A stretch of 64,000 nt of DNA from Bradyrhizobium sp. 186 (GTDB taxonomy: Bacteria > Pseudomonadota > Alphaproteobacteria > Rhizobiales > Xanthobacteraceae). A program made the position numbers and the translations under genes. The notes beneath the pieces were generated by a model. It saw only the letters and a list, made by a program, of their open reading frames with translations, was not told where the DNA came from and did not search any database. Positions 1 through 8,677 of the stretch are shown here, piece after piece. Position 1 is the first letter of the stretch, and each line of letters starts with the position of its first letter. The stretch covers positions 6,138,001-6,202,000 of the forward strand of contig NZ_CP082164.1 in the NCBI RefSeq assembly GCF_023101685.1, read 5' to 3'.

Positions 1-1781
1 TACTTCAGCGAGGGGCCTGATCCGCTACTGCTGTTGAGGTAATATTTGTTGCCACTCTCAACGAGACTTGTCACACCAGCGGACTCGATTTCCTTGACAG
101 GAGTTGGCGTTGGTGACGTCGGTGTGCCTGCGCTGGAAGCACCGATTTGCCCATCACCGTTGAGATCCTGATGGAAGGTCGTCTCGAGCGATTTAAGGCC
201 AGAGTCCGTACCCGACACGAAGCCGCCCGACGTGGAGCCGGTCAGGGTGCTGACGTGGGAAACGTAGTTGCCGTTGTCGTCGGTGTTCCAAGCCGTGTAA
301 TAACCGCTGCCCTCCTTCCAGACCACCTGATAGCCCGTCGCCGTCTTCTCCGCGGCAATCGGTGCCCAAGTGCCATCTGACCCGTCTACAAAATCCACAC
401 CCTTGTTCTTCAGCGTGGGGCCCGATCCGCTGCTGCCGTTGAGGTAGTATTTGTCGCCACTCTCAACGAGACTTGTCGCACCAGCCGACTCGATTACCTT
501 GCCAGCAGTCGGCGTTGACGACGTCGGTGGGGTTGGGAGCGTCGAGGTACCGGTGCTGGCCGTGACCGCAGTGGACACCGCGCTGGTGTTGCCTGCGGCG
601 TCCATTGCCTTCGCAGTGAGGCTGTGCGAACCGGCCGCAAGGGCGCCGGTGGTATAGCCCCACAGGCCACTGCTGTCGGCCGCCGCGGTCCCGATCTGGG
701 TCGTGCCGTCGAACACCTTTACGACGCTGCTCGCTTCGGCCTTGCCCGACATCACCACCTGATTGGCGCTGTTCACCGTTTGGCTGACAATGGTCGGCGC
801 AGCCGGCGCTTGGGTGTCGACGGTGACTCCCAACGCAGACGACGCCGCGCTGGTCTGACCCGACGAGTTGGTCGCCGTTGCGGTGAGCGTATGCTTGGCG
901 TCAGTCAGGACCTTCGTGATGTAGTCCCAGGCGCCGCTTGAGTCCGCAGTCGTCGAACCGATTTGGGTCGTACCGTCGTAGATCTTGACCGTGCTGCCGG
1001 CAGCAGCGGCGCCCTTGAGCTCGATGGCATTGTCGTTGGTGATGTTGTCGCCAGCCGTGCCGCTGTCGGTCGAGAACGAAGCGATAGTGGGTGCATCCGG
1101 TACGGTGGGCGTGGTGGGCGTGGTGGGCGCGGAGGGCGCAGTCCCCCCTTCAACTGGCCATGGGGGTGGAATAAGGTCACCCGGAACGAGTTGACCATTC
1201 ACGATTGTTGCGGAGCGTACGTTTTCCCACTGAGTGATGTGTATGGGCGCATTGGTTTCCTGAAAGACAAACGGCGCCGCCCCAAATGGTCCTACAAAAT
1301 ACACGTCTTTCATTGAGACGTAGATGTCATCCGCATCCGAGGCAATACGCAGGCCATACGGACCACCTTCGAACATCACATTATCGAAATTGAACGTTCC
1401 GCTATAACTATCTGCAATGAACATCCCAGCGGTCGCAGAAGTGTCGTGGGACACAATTGCCGTGTTTGTGATGGTCACATTGCCAGTGCTGCCGGGAGCA
1501 TAGGCCTGAATACCATCGGCGTGGTCGGCCCCCACTCCCGTCGTTTCAATGTACGAATCGTTGATGGTTATATCTCCGCTCCCCCCAATACGCACGCCTT
1601 CCCTTGCATCAATGCGGATGTGGTCGAGGTTGAACGAGCCAAAGCCTCCGACGACCGCATCGCCGCTGAAATCGGTAATACTTGCGTTCGAAAGCGTCCC
1701 GCCATCAGCAATGGCACCCCCACTCGAATTCGTAACGCTGCTAAACATCGGGTCATCCCAGCTCAGAGGAATGGTCGCCAT
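1..1781 (-). CDS. Secreted beta-helix / Ig-like protein with tryptophan-rich C-terminal repeats (partial, runs off left edge)
   Basis: The frame is open from an ATG at 1781 to the left edge (at least 593 codons) with no stop. An AGGAG box (1791-1795, read on the minus strand) lies 9 bases before the ATG. Residues 1-215 are a parallel beta-helix-like segment full of short N/D/G/T strands, containing REGVRIGGSGDITIND and DHADGIQAY. A Pro-Thr linker follows (about 215-230). Two Ig-like modules come next, each with the core TKVLTDAKHTLTATATNSSG or a close variant. The end has at least two copies of a tryptophan-rich module (KYYLNGSSGSGPTLK, GYQVVWKEGSGYYTAWNTD, closing with FHQDLNGDGQIG) that matches the W_rich_C family as I know it. 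No N-terminal signal peptide is seen, so export by a type I or other signal-less route is possible. A paralogue of the beta-helix part lies broken at 4222-7774. A glycan-binding or glycan-cleaving role is inference only. Confidence 0.8.
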   Translation of the reverse strand, partial: MATIPLSWDDPMFSSVTNSSGGAIADGGTLSNASITDFSGDAVVGGFGSFNLDHIRIDAREGVRIGGSGDITINDSYIETTGVGADHADGIQAYAPGSTGNVTITNTAIVSHDTSATAGMFIADSYSGTFNFDNVMFEGGPYGLRIASDADDIYVSMKDVYFVGPFGAAPFVFQETNAPIHITQWENVRSATIVNGQLVPGDLIPPPWPVEGGTAPSAPTTPTTPTVPDAPTIASFSTDSGTAGDNITNDNAIELKGAAAAGSTVKIYDGTTQIGSTTADSSGAWDYITKVLTDAKHTLTATATNSSGQTSAASSALGVTVDTQAPAAPTIVSQTVNSANQVVMSGKAEASSVVKVFDGTTQIGTAAADSSGLWGYTTGALAAGSHSLTAKAMDAAGNTSAVSTAVTASTGTSTLPTPPTSSTPTAGKVIESAGATSLVESGDKYYLNGSSGSGPTLKNKGVDFVDGSDGTWAPIAAEKTATGYQVVWKEGSGYYTAWNTDDNGNYVSHVSTLTGSTSGGFVSGTDSGLKSLETTFHQDLNGDGQIGASSAGTPTSPTPTPVKEIESAGVTSLVESGNKYYLNSSSGSGPSLK

Positions 1782-2413
1782 CTAGTTTTTCTCCTGGTCG
1801 CTTTGATTAGATTTGGTCTGGCACGCGCCCAATTCGATTTCCCCGAGCGACGACACCCCAAGTGCGACCCTGCTGGCGCAGCGCCGTTGGGCTCGTCTTC
1901 TCGATGTGCGGAGGCTTTTTTGCGACGACACGACGGCTCACCCAAGGTAATTTCTTAGCTACCCTGGCCAAAGTCGCATCGCAGCAATTTAAATGCGGCG
2001 ATAATTCTTTAATCCGATCTCGTGCACCGTGTTGAAAGAGACACACGGAGAACGAACGAAGCTATACGCAAGTATGCTTGGATCGACGGTGCGCCGTCAC
2101 CACCAGATGACAGCTCGCCAGGAGTGGCCGTCGACGCGTCTACAGCAGAAAATACATTAAATATTCGATGGTCGAGATTATCTGCCGTCAGATACGTCAT
2201 ACGTCCGCTGAGGGCTCGTCCGGCTGGAAGAATATGTGTCGCGACGAGCATTTCATATGTGGACAATCAAGAGCATAACCGTCGTTGATTTTCAGTTCGA
2301 TGGCTGCTGGACGATATTGGACCGACAATCGCCATGCCGGCGGAGCCCTCCGCCATCTCAGCGAGTTCAAATCTGGTGGCCAATGATGAGATGCTGATTG
2401 GGATCGTCGCAGA
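1782..2413. other. Gene-free stretch upstream of the beta-helix gene
   Basis: No convincing coding sequence is seen. It contains two AT-rich patches (about 1986-2013 and 2150-2185, including CATTAAATATT) in otherwise GC-rich DNA. These resemble the AT-rich islands found before other units of this locus. The minus-strand promoter of the beta-helix gene is expected here. Confidence 0.5.
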
Positions 2414-3451
2414 TCAATCGAGCTGTTGCGGTCCGGGCGCGGCATCCGGCCGCCCTGTCTCGCCTTTGGCCCCGTCGAGCAAGCCCACGAAAGCGACTCT
2501 TCCGGCCGACAAGGAGCCTTTGATCATGTATCGCACTACGAACAACAGTCCGACTCCGAAATGGCAGATCCAGCGCCATCCCGCAAAGCGCCGAGCATAG
2601 ACAATGCCGTTGCGGGCAGACAAATAGATCGAGAGATGCGAGCGCTTCTCGGGGGCAACGGCCGAGCCGATGGTCGTTCCTCCAATGTGGCGAATGATAG
2701 CTTTGCTCGCGAAGCCGATGCGGTGCCTTCCCCGCCGCCGTCCCCAATCCAGATCTTCCATATAGAGGAAATAGTCCTCAGCCATGAGACCGACGTCTTC
2801 GACGAACGCTCGCGTTGCCAGAACACACGCTCCGCTTACCGCATCGATCCGGCCAAGGTCTTCGGCGGAGGGGGCACTGCCAATTGGCGCATTCCTTCCG
2901 ATGGCAACAACGCGGCCTGTCGTTCGAGACCAATGCAGTCCGTAGTTGATGATCTTGTCAGGGGCATTGTGAAAGACCAGGCTTCCGCCCACCATGCCGA
3001 ATCCCTCAGCAGACTTGGCAATCAATTCAGACAGACCGCGGCTATCTACTTCGGTATCGGGATTCAGGACAAGCACCGAATCCCAGCCGGGGACGCCAAG
3101 CAATGGCTCGAGCCACGCGTTGACGCCGCCGCCGTAACCGAGGTTCTCGATTGCGAGCCCAATTCGGACAGCATTCGTGCGATTCTGAAATCGACATTTC
3201 ACCACTGCGGCCAGTCGTTTCTGTGGCTGGTCAAGAGTATCCGGCGCATCCAAAATTCGATGCAACTTTCGTTCCGGTCCCACGAGCGCAGCCAGCAATC
3301 TCCGGTAGGCTGCTTCCCCCCCATTTTCGCAAATGAAGACCTCAAACCGATCCCAATCCGAACGAGCGAGCGATTTCAAGCAGCGATCGACGTCATCGGC
3401 ATTGCAGTATGAGACGATGATGACGGCAAGGTTGCCGCTAGCTGTCGACAT
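2414..3451 (-). CDS. Family 2 glycosyltransferase (rhamnosyltransferase-like)
   Basis: A 345-residue cytoplasmic GT-A fold enzyme expected to add one sugar of the polysaccharide repeat from a nucleotide-sugar donor. It opens with the GT2 start LAVIIVSYCNADDVDRCLKS (residues 8-27). It has the metal-binding region VLVLNPDTEVD near residue 127-137, the acceptor region GACVLATRAF, and EDYFLYMEDLDWGRR with the acidic ED pair typical of WbbL/rhamnosyltransferase-like GT2 proteins. A hydrophobic stretch near residues 300-313 (FGVGLLFVVRYMI) could lie at the membrane. Its neighbours are the beta-helix gene downstream and a decayed region upstream. Donor and acceptor cannot be read from sequence; rhamnose is a guess supported only by family resemblance and the rfb genes at 40-43 kb. 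Confidence 0.85.
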   Translation of the reverse strand: MSTASGNLAVIIVSYCNADDVDRCLKSLARSDWDRFEVFICENGGEAAYRRLLAALVGPERKLHRILDAPDTLDQPQKRLAAVVKCRFQNRTNAVRIGLAIENLGYGGGVNAWLEPLLGVPGWDSVLVLNPDTEVDSRGLSELIAKSAEGFGMVGGSLVFHNAPDKIINYGLHWSRTTGRVVAIGRNAPIGSAPSAEDLGRIDAVSGACVLATRAFVEDVGLMAEDYFLYMEDLDWGRRRGRHRIGFASKAIIRHIGGTTIGSAVAPEKRSHLSIYLSARNGIVYARRFAGWRWICHFGVGLLFVVRYMIKGSLSAGRVAFVGLLDGAKGETGRPDAAPGPQQLD

Positions 3452-4221
3452 AGCCCAGACACCTTCTCATTTGCCCTCGGCGATGACGAGCAACCGTCGG
3501 CAAAGTAAACGCCTGCGCAGCTCCGAATGCGTCCGACAGACGCCGCCCCAGAGAAGAAGCCGGAATCCACCAACGTCCATTCCGATCGCGAGGAGGCGCC
3601 GGCGAATGATCAGGATGGCTGCGCATGGTTCGAACCCCACTGCATCGTAGAGACGCGATCTGTTCACGCGCCTCGACTCGGCCTCATGGCCCCTACTCCG
3701 GCGACGCGAGCCTCGTGTAAGTTTGCGGCAAATTATCCTATTTGGCGAGTTCCCTGATAGCAACGTAAAAAGCGCTTGCGAGGCTTGTTCGTGCCGCAGG
3801 TGTTCGATCGTCCGTTGTGCGATCGCTCGATCAATCTCTATGACGAAGCGGGCGGGCGCGAAACGGTGCCATCGAGCGCGAAGGCGAGGCGCTCAAACGC
3901 TTCAATCCGAAATCCCGTAAGCGGCCGGACTACTTCATCGTGGATGAGCCGACGGTCATCCGTTGCTGTCGTTCTTGTACGATGAGGCCGGCGAGAAGAT
4001 ATGTATCGAGCTGTCAGCAAACCTTGACCGCTGGCGAGCGCAGCATCTCTCTGAAATCAGCGTATGAGGTCGGAACGTGTCCCGACGTTTTCTCGAACCA
4101 AGAGAAGTCGCAAAGCAACATTCTCTGATTCCGCGCCTTGCTGCCCTTGTCTGCTGTGAGATTTCTGGGTGAGATGGCTACGCAGAGATTTCGCGGAAAA
4201 TCCGGTTTAGGAGCTTCCATC
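3452..4221. other. Gene-poor stretch with a possible decayed coding trace
   Basis: No intact gene is supported. On the plus strand around 3865-3955 a short frame reads EGEALKRFNPKSRKRPDYF and continues IVDEPTV, which looks protein-like. It has no start and degenerates into unrelated frames after about 3960. I do not recognise the family; it may be a remnant of a mobile or plasmid gene. A TAGGAG ribosome-binding site at 4208-4213 belongs to the pseudogene starting at 4222. Confidence 0.35.
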
Positions 4222-4885
4222 ATGCGCTACCTCATCGCGCTGGTCCTGTTGTCGGCAGCGGCAGTCATTGCCCAGCCGACCGCCACCTCCGGAGTGGACG
4301 TGCCATGATACCTCGGGCGCGGCATTCTGGAGCCACATGCGGGTCGATAAGCCGCAGGAGCCTTGCAGCAGCCGCGCCTTGGCGGCACCAAATCTGCGGT
4401 TCGAGGTGCGCCCCAGCGGCTATCCCACTACCGCAACGGGACGTGTGGCGGTCGTTCCTGCCCCGACGCCCGACCCCGCGCCTTATCCCACGCCCGATCC
4501 CCCCGGACTCGGTCGGCGTCCCGTTGAGCTTCAACGATCCGGTCTATGCCAACGTCACGAGCGGCACGATCAATATCGCCTTGCCGCCAGACTCGTCCCG
4601 AACGGGCTTGTCAATCATTGAGAACTCGGGGGTCCGACGATTACCTGCCTTGGCTCCTACAGCGTCACGCCGGTTCGCATTCAGTCACGAGAAGGTGTTC
4701 GCTGCATCAGCGGTGATATCAATCTGACGTGGGTCTACATCGCCGCCACGGGGGTCGACAATGACCACGCGGACGGTGTGCAGTGCTATGGCCCAGGTTT
4801 TACCGGAACGGTCACCGTCAAGAACTCGACGTTCAAGATGGCCGGAGTGACGACCGCGCGTAACTTCTCGGCCGACGATTGGCGA

Positions 4886-4893
4886 GGGTCACA
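4886..4893. repeat. Left 8-bp target-site duplication (GGGTCACA) of IS66 copy 1
   Basis: GGGTCACA immediately precedes the terminal GTACGCATACG of the element. The identical octamer follows its other end at 7529-7536. Eight-base duplications are typical of the IS66 family. Confidence 0.95.
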
Positions 4894-4971
4894 GTACGCA
4901 TACGACGAAGACCGCCTGATTTGACGCATGCGCGCGGGCACGGCGAGCTCTATGATGGCGTTGCGTGAGGA

Positions 4972-6708
4972 TCAGGCGGCCTGCTGACCGGCGGGCTTGT
5001 CGGCTTGGCGCAGGCGCTTCCATTCCCAGGGCAGCAGTTCGTGCAGACGCGATGCGGGAAGATCGGCGATGCGGGCGAGGACGTCGGCGAGCCAGGCCTT
5101 GGGATCGACGTCGTTGAGGCGACAGGTCGTGATCATCGTCAGCATGATGGCGGCACGGTCGGCGCCACGCTGGCTGCCGGCGAAGGTCCAGTTGCGCCTT
5201 CCCAAGGCGATGCCTCTCAATGCGCGCTCAGCACAATTGTTGGTCAAGCAGATCCTGCCATCGTCGAGGAAGCGGGCGAAGTCGTCCCAGCGCCTGAGCA
5301 TGTAGTTGATCGGTTTCAGGACCTCGGAAGAGCGCGAGAGGGTTTCGCGCTCACGCAGCAACCAGACGTGCATGTCCTCGAGAAGCGGCTTGCTCTTTTC
5401 CTGGCGCACGGCGCGCCGCTCGTCGGCGCCGCGGCCGTTGATGGCGCGCTCGATCTCGAACAACGCATCGAGGCGTCTGACCGCCTCCAGCGCGATCGGA
5501 GAGACCGGTTTGCCCTTCTTACCTTCCCGAGCATTTTTCTCGATGTCAGCCAGCTCGAAGAAGCCCCGCCGCGCATGGGCAAAGCAAAACGCCGGCGTAA
5601 TCGGCAGCACCTTCCTCTGCGGGTCGAACAGCGGCTCGAAGCCGTTGTAGCAATCGGCTTGCAGGATACCGGCGAAGGCGGCCAGATGCTTCTGGGGATG
5701 CTCGCCTCGTCGGTCGCTCGAGGCGTAATAGACCGCCGCCGGCGGCGCAGGCCCGGCGAAGGGCCGGTCATCCCGCACATAGGTCCAGATCCGCCCGGTC
5801 GTGCACTTGCCCTTCGCCAGGATACGGATGGTGGTGTCGTCGCCATGCAGGCGCTCGGCCGCGAGCACATGGCGTTCGATCAAGTGGAAGAGCGGCATCA
5901 CGGCGAAGGTCCCGTGGCCGACCTGGTCGGCCAGCGTCGACAACGGCAGGTCGATCCCCTCCGCCTTAAAGCGCGCACTCTGGCGGTTGAGCGGGATATG
6001 CATGCCGAACTTGTCGAACAGGATCGTCGCCAGCAATTGCGGGCCGATGAAGCCGCGCGGCGTGGCATGGAACGGCGCGGGCGGCTGGCTGATCTTCTCG
6101 CAATCGCGGCAGGTGAACTTCTCGCGTACCGTCTCGATCAGCTTGAAGCGGCGCGGGATCTCCTCCAGCGTCTTGGTCACATCCTCACCGATCTTCGCCA
6201 GCCGCGATCCACCGCAGCAGGCGCAGCTCGTTGGAGCCTCAATGACGACGCGCTCGCGTTCGATGTCGTCCGGCCATGGCTTGCGCACCGGCCGCTTGCG
6301 CATGAAGGGGCGGACGTTCTGCGTCTTCGCCGCTGCGGCCTGCGCGGCAAGCTCATCCTCGCTCGCCGTGGTGACGAGTTCTTCGAGCTCCAACTCCAGC
6401 TGCTCGAGCAGCCGTGCCGTGCGCTCGGAGCGCTGCCCGTACAGTTCGCGTTTGAGCTTCTCGATCCGCAGCTCGAGATGCGCGATCAGCGCCTCGTTGT
6501 CCGACAGCTTCGCCCGCGCGTTGGCCGCTTCGGCTTGCCAATTGATGGCTTCGGCCTGTATCCGGGTGACCTTCGCCGCGGCCGCATCGCGTTCGACCTC
6601 GACCCTCAGCCGCGCTTCGCGTTCAGCCCGCAACGCCTCACGTTCGATCAACAGCGCCGCCTGGGCGCTGGCGAGGTCCGAAGGAAGGTCATCCGGCTTC
6701 AAACTCAT
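4972..6708 (-). CDS. tnpC: IS66 transposase TnpC (DDE)
   Basis: A 578-residue DDE transposase. The N-terminus (about 1-130) is a leucine/alanine-rich helical segment. A zinc-finger-like cysteine cluster follows (SCACCGG near 161-167 and FTCRDC near 198-203). The catalytic core has acidic residues in LHGDDTTIRI (about D290), LQADCYNGF (about D352) and TNNCAERALRGI (about E494). The IS66 C-terminal domain follows (RLNDVDPKAWLADVLARI). The first 65 residues carry a longer alanine/glutamate-rich helix than copy 2 (578 versus 550 residues), while the remainder differs at only about ten positions. The frame is intact. Confidence 0.97.
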   Translation of the reverse strand: MSLKPDDLPSDLASAQAALLIEREALRAEREARLRVEVERDAAAAKVTRIQAEAINWQAEAANARAKLSDNEALIAHLELRIEKLKRELYGQRSERTARLLEQLELELEELVTTASEDELAAQAAAAKTQNVRPFMRKRPVRKPWPDDIERERVVIEAPTSCACCGGSRLAKIGEDVTKTLEEIPRRFKLIETVREKFTCRDCEKISQPPAPFHATPRGFIGPQLLATILFDKFGMHIPLNRQSARFKAEGIDLPLSTLADQVGHGTFAVMPLFHLIERHVLAAERLHGDDTTIRILAKGKCTTGRIWTYVRDDRPFAGPAPPAAVYYASSDRRGEHPQKHLAAFAGILQADCYNGFEPLFDPQRKVLPITPAFCFAHARRGFFELADIEKNAREGKKGKPVSPIALEAVRRLDALFEIERAINGRGADERRAVRQEKSKPLLEDMHVWLLRERETLSRSSEVLKPINYMLRRWDDFARFLDDGRICLTNNCAERALRGIALGRRNWTFAGSQRGADRAAIMLTMITTCRLNDVDPKAWLADVLARIADLPASRLHELLPWEWKRLRQADKPAGQQAA

Positions 6709-6752
6709 GAAGCCAGTGAATCAGATTTCCCGGCAGGTTCAATCGCAGAATG

Positions 6753-7100
6753 CTATCCAACTCGCGTTGGACGCAAAGTTTCTTGAGGATTCCGCCAGTC
6801 GATCCCAGACAGCAGGTAAGAAAGTTGCGCCGGAGAGATCGTCACGGCTTCACCGGCAGCCGAAGGCCAGATGAATCTTCCTCTTTCGAGTCTTTTTGTA
6901 AACAGGCACGCTCCCTGAGAATCGTGCCAGATGATTTTTATCAGATCTGAACGGCGCCCCCTGAAGCAAAACAAATGACCCCCCAGTGGGTCATGCTTCA
7001 AGACCTCCTGCACCTGCAAAGCCAGGCTCGGAAAGCCGCGCCGCATATCGGTATGGCCCGTCGCCAGCCATACCCGCACGCCAGAGGGGATCGGAATCAT
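6753..7100 (-). CDS. tnpB: IS66 accessory protein TnpB (Orf2)
   Basis: 115 residues. The ATG at 7100 overlaps the tnpA stop by 4 bases (ATGA), which decides the start over a longer upstream frame. It has the family core MIPIPSGVRVWLATGHTDMR, CFRGRRSDLIKIIWHD and KRLERGRFIWPS. TnpB of IS66 elements is required together with TnpA and TnpC for efficient transposition, but its biochemical role is not settled. Confidence 0.95.
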   Translation of the reverse strand: MIPIPSGVRVWLATGHTDMRRGFPSLALQVQEVLKHDPLGGHLFCFRGRRSDLIKIIWHDSQGACLFTKRLERGRFIWPSAAGEAVTISPAQLSYLLSGIDWRNPQETLRPTRVG

Positions 7101-7444
7101 CGCAGCGCCTTCAACACCGCCGACACCAGCAAGGGCGGCGCCGACCCACAAATCCTGATCCGTCCGCTCCCCGTCAATTCCACCACGATCACTTCACCGG
7201 ACGGTGCCGCTTCCTTGATCGGCTCCGCTTCCATCGCCGCTTCCACAAAGCCCTGGTCAGCAAGGTCCTGGCGAAGCCGGCGCCGCCAGGTGTAAATCAG
7301 CCCCGTCGAAATATCGTGATCCCGCGCAACCTGCGCCACACACGATCCCGGCGCAAAGGCCTCCGCAACGATCCGGCATCGTTCATCCTCGCTCCAACGC
7401 CGTCGGCGTTCCGGCCCCGTCAGCACCGAAATCTGACCCATCAA
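7097..7444 (-). CDS. tnpA: IS66 accessory protein TnpA (Orf1), helix-turn-helix
   Basis: 115 residues with an N-terminal helix-turn-helix (RRRWSEDERCRIVAEAFAPG, then VARDHDISTGLIYTWRRRLR), expected to bind the element's ends. The C-terminal half (VIVVELTGSGRIRICGSAPP) is a small beta-rich segment. It is only distantly related to the TnpA of copy 2 although the two TnpC proteins are almost identical, which marks the elements as mosaics. Confidence 0.95.
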   Translation of the reverse strand: MMGQISVLTGPERRRRWSEDERCRIVAEAFAPGSCVAQVARDHDISTGLIYTWRRRLRQDLADQGFVEAAMEAEPIKEAAPSGEVIVVELTGSGRIRICGSAPPLLVSAVLKALR

Positions 7445-7528
7445 TCGCTCTTAAGCTCGCTCTTAAACACGTGCTTATGAGTGCTCAATCTGCCTCTCAG
7501 AACAAGGCGGCCTTCATCGTGGGCGTAC

Positions 7529-7536
7529 GGGTCACA
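7529..7536. repeat. Right 8-bp target-site duplication (GGGTCACA) of IS66 copy 1
   Basis: Second copy of the octamer at 4886-4893, directly after the terminal GCGTAC of the element. Reading continues in frame into the 3' part of the interrupted beta-helix gene. Confidence 0.95.
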
Positions 7537-7951
7537 CGTCTTCGAGAACGTATTGTTCGATGGCGGCCGTTTCGGACTACGTATCCCAGCAGGCGGCGGC
7601 CCTTCGGTGAGCCTGAAAAACGTCTACTTCGTGCGTGGTTCCTTCCGCTACAGGCCATTGCTATTCGACGTGGTCAAGGGTCGGCGAATAAAGATCGTGC
7701 AATGGGAGAACGTGCGCTGGGCGAGTTGGCAGGGCGATCGGCTCATCCTCGAAAACCTCGTCCCGCGGCCGTAGGCGCCATGCGAAATCATGAACGCGCC
7801 ACCGCGCGAGACAAGCCGCCGATTGTACTGCAAAACCGCGAGGGCGCAGCCAGCCCCGCGTCACCAGAGCCGTAAACGTCTCGGCGTCTCCTATCTTGTC
7901 TTGCCGAGTTTCTGCGAGAGTTCTCGCCAATCAAATGTCTGCCACCAAGCG

Positions 7952-8677
7952 CTATCGATACCGCCAGCGCATCAGTTGACGATAGAGCCCGAGCTTAGTG
8001 CTGATCCTCCAGGAAAAGCCGCGCATCGCATCCGGATCAAGCAAGTGGTGGCGCATGTACTCCGCATCCATGCTGTTCGTCAGACAAAGGCGGGAATAGA
8101 GAAAAGATTCGAATCCGCGATGATACCCAAGCTGGATTGTAAAGAGGTGTGTATAGCCAGCTCTCAGCGCCGCCTCCCAGACTCGTCGGGAAAACCGCCC
8201 GTATGGGAAAGCGAAAAGAGTTACTGGTTGTCCGAGGCGATCCTCGAGCATCGACTTCGACAGTCTGAGCTCGCGCTCGAGTTTTACGTCCGAGACAGTC
8301 GTCAAATCGACGTGGGCCATGCCATGTGAACCGATCGCAACGCCGCCCCTGCCAAGCTCCTCGATCATCTCCCAACTCATACGTCCCGGCGAGCCTACAA
8401 AGCCGACCGGGATAAAGGACATGAAACCTGGAATACGACCGGTCGTCATGTAACGGGCATAGATATGCGTGTAGTCCGAAAGAAATCCATCGTCGAAGGT
8501 TAACAGGACCGCACCGGTACGGCTGGGTTTCGGATCGGAGCAATGCTTCAGAAAACTCTGAGGCGAGACCAGCCCTTCCTCGCAAAGCGCAAGATGCGCT
8601 TCGAACATTTCATGCGTCAGGCACCACGCATTCGAAGGCGAGGCTTCCACCAGCTCATGATAATTCAGGACAATCAT
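7952..8677 (-). CDS. Polysaccharide deacetylase (NodB-homology family)
   Basis: 241 residues. The ATG at 8677 overlaps the stop of the upstream glycosyltransferase (ATGA), so this start is preferred over a longer frame. The NodB-type carbohydrate esterase 4 core is visible: TFDDGF near residues 61-66 (catalytic base and metal Asp), SHGMAH near 116-121 (metal His pair), and FAFPYGRFSRRVWEAALRAG near 155-175. The enzyme should remove N- or O-acetyl groups from a glycan. No signal peptide or membrane anchor is seen, so it probably acts in the cytoplasm, for example on lipid-linked repeat units. It forms a two-gene unit with the GT4 gene. Confidence 0.85.
   Translation of the reverse strand: MIVLNYHELVEASPSNAWCLTHEMFEAHLALCEEGLVSPQSFLKHCSDPKPSRTGAVLLTFDDGFLSDYTHIYARYMTTGRIPGFMSFIPVGFVGSPGRMSWEMIEELGRGGVAIGSHGMAHVDLTTVSDVKLERELRLSKSMLEDRLGQPVTLFAFPYGRFSRRVWEAALRAGYTHLFTIQLGYHRGFESFLYSRLCLTNSMDAEYMRHHLLDPDAMRGFSWRISTKLGLYRQLMRWRYR

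Larger units (their letters stand above)
4894..7528 (-). mobile_element. IS66-family insertion sequence, copy 1 (2635 bp)
   Basis: Ends were set from imperfect inverted repeats: GTACGCATACGACGAAGACC at the left and, on the other strand at the right end, GTACGCCCACGATGAAGGCC. About 19 of the first 23 positions match. A perfect 8-bp duplication flanks it. It carries tnpA, tnpB and tnpC in that order on the minus strand with the family's usual ATGA coupling of tnpA and tnpB. All three frames are intact, so it may be active. From the left end to about 6515 it is nearly identical to copy 2 (55905-58485), but tnpA and the tnpC 5' end are divergent. Confidence 0.95.
4222..7774 (+). pseudogene. Broken exported beta-helix protein gene, frameshifted and split by an IS66 element
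   Basis: The ATG at 4222 follows a TAGGAG box and begins a clear signal peptide (MRYLIALVLLSAAAVIAQP). The frame then hits a stop, and the coding trace continues in two other frames (about 4268-4500 and 4500-4630), so at least two or three frameshifts have built up before the insertion. From about 4632 the frame reads GDINLTWVYIAATGVDNDHA and is cut at 4893. It resumes exactly after the element as SHVFENVLFDGGRFGLRIPA and ends VRWASWQGDRLILENLVPRP at 7774. Removing the element and one copy of the 8-bp duplication restores a single frame (WRGSHVFENV). The product resembles residues 60-210 of the left-edge protein (DHADG, FENV-FDGG-GLRI, VYFV, QWENVR). It is therefore a dead paralogue, with an N-terminal signal peptide that the left-edge copy lacks. 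Confidence 0.85.

Noticed and set aside
1105..1135. Short GGTGGGCGT-type tandem repeat
   Set aside because: It encodes a Pro-Thr linker in the left-edge protein and has only about three units; not a regulatory or CRISPR repeat.
2426..3412. 328-aa open frame opposite the GT2 gene
   Set aside because: Antisense shadow; no motif or ribosome-binding site, and the minus-strand protein has full GT2 motifs.
5005..6786. Long open frame (593 aa) on the plus strand opposite tnpC of IS66 copy 1, with an equivalent at 56675-58459 opposite copy 2
   Set aside because: Antisense shadow of a GC-rich transposase gene; both copies show it because the DNA is nearly the same. The product is Arg/Gly/Leu-rich without domains.
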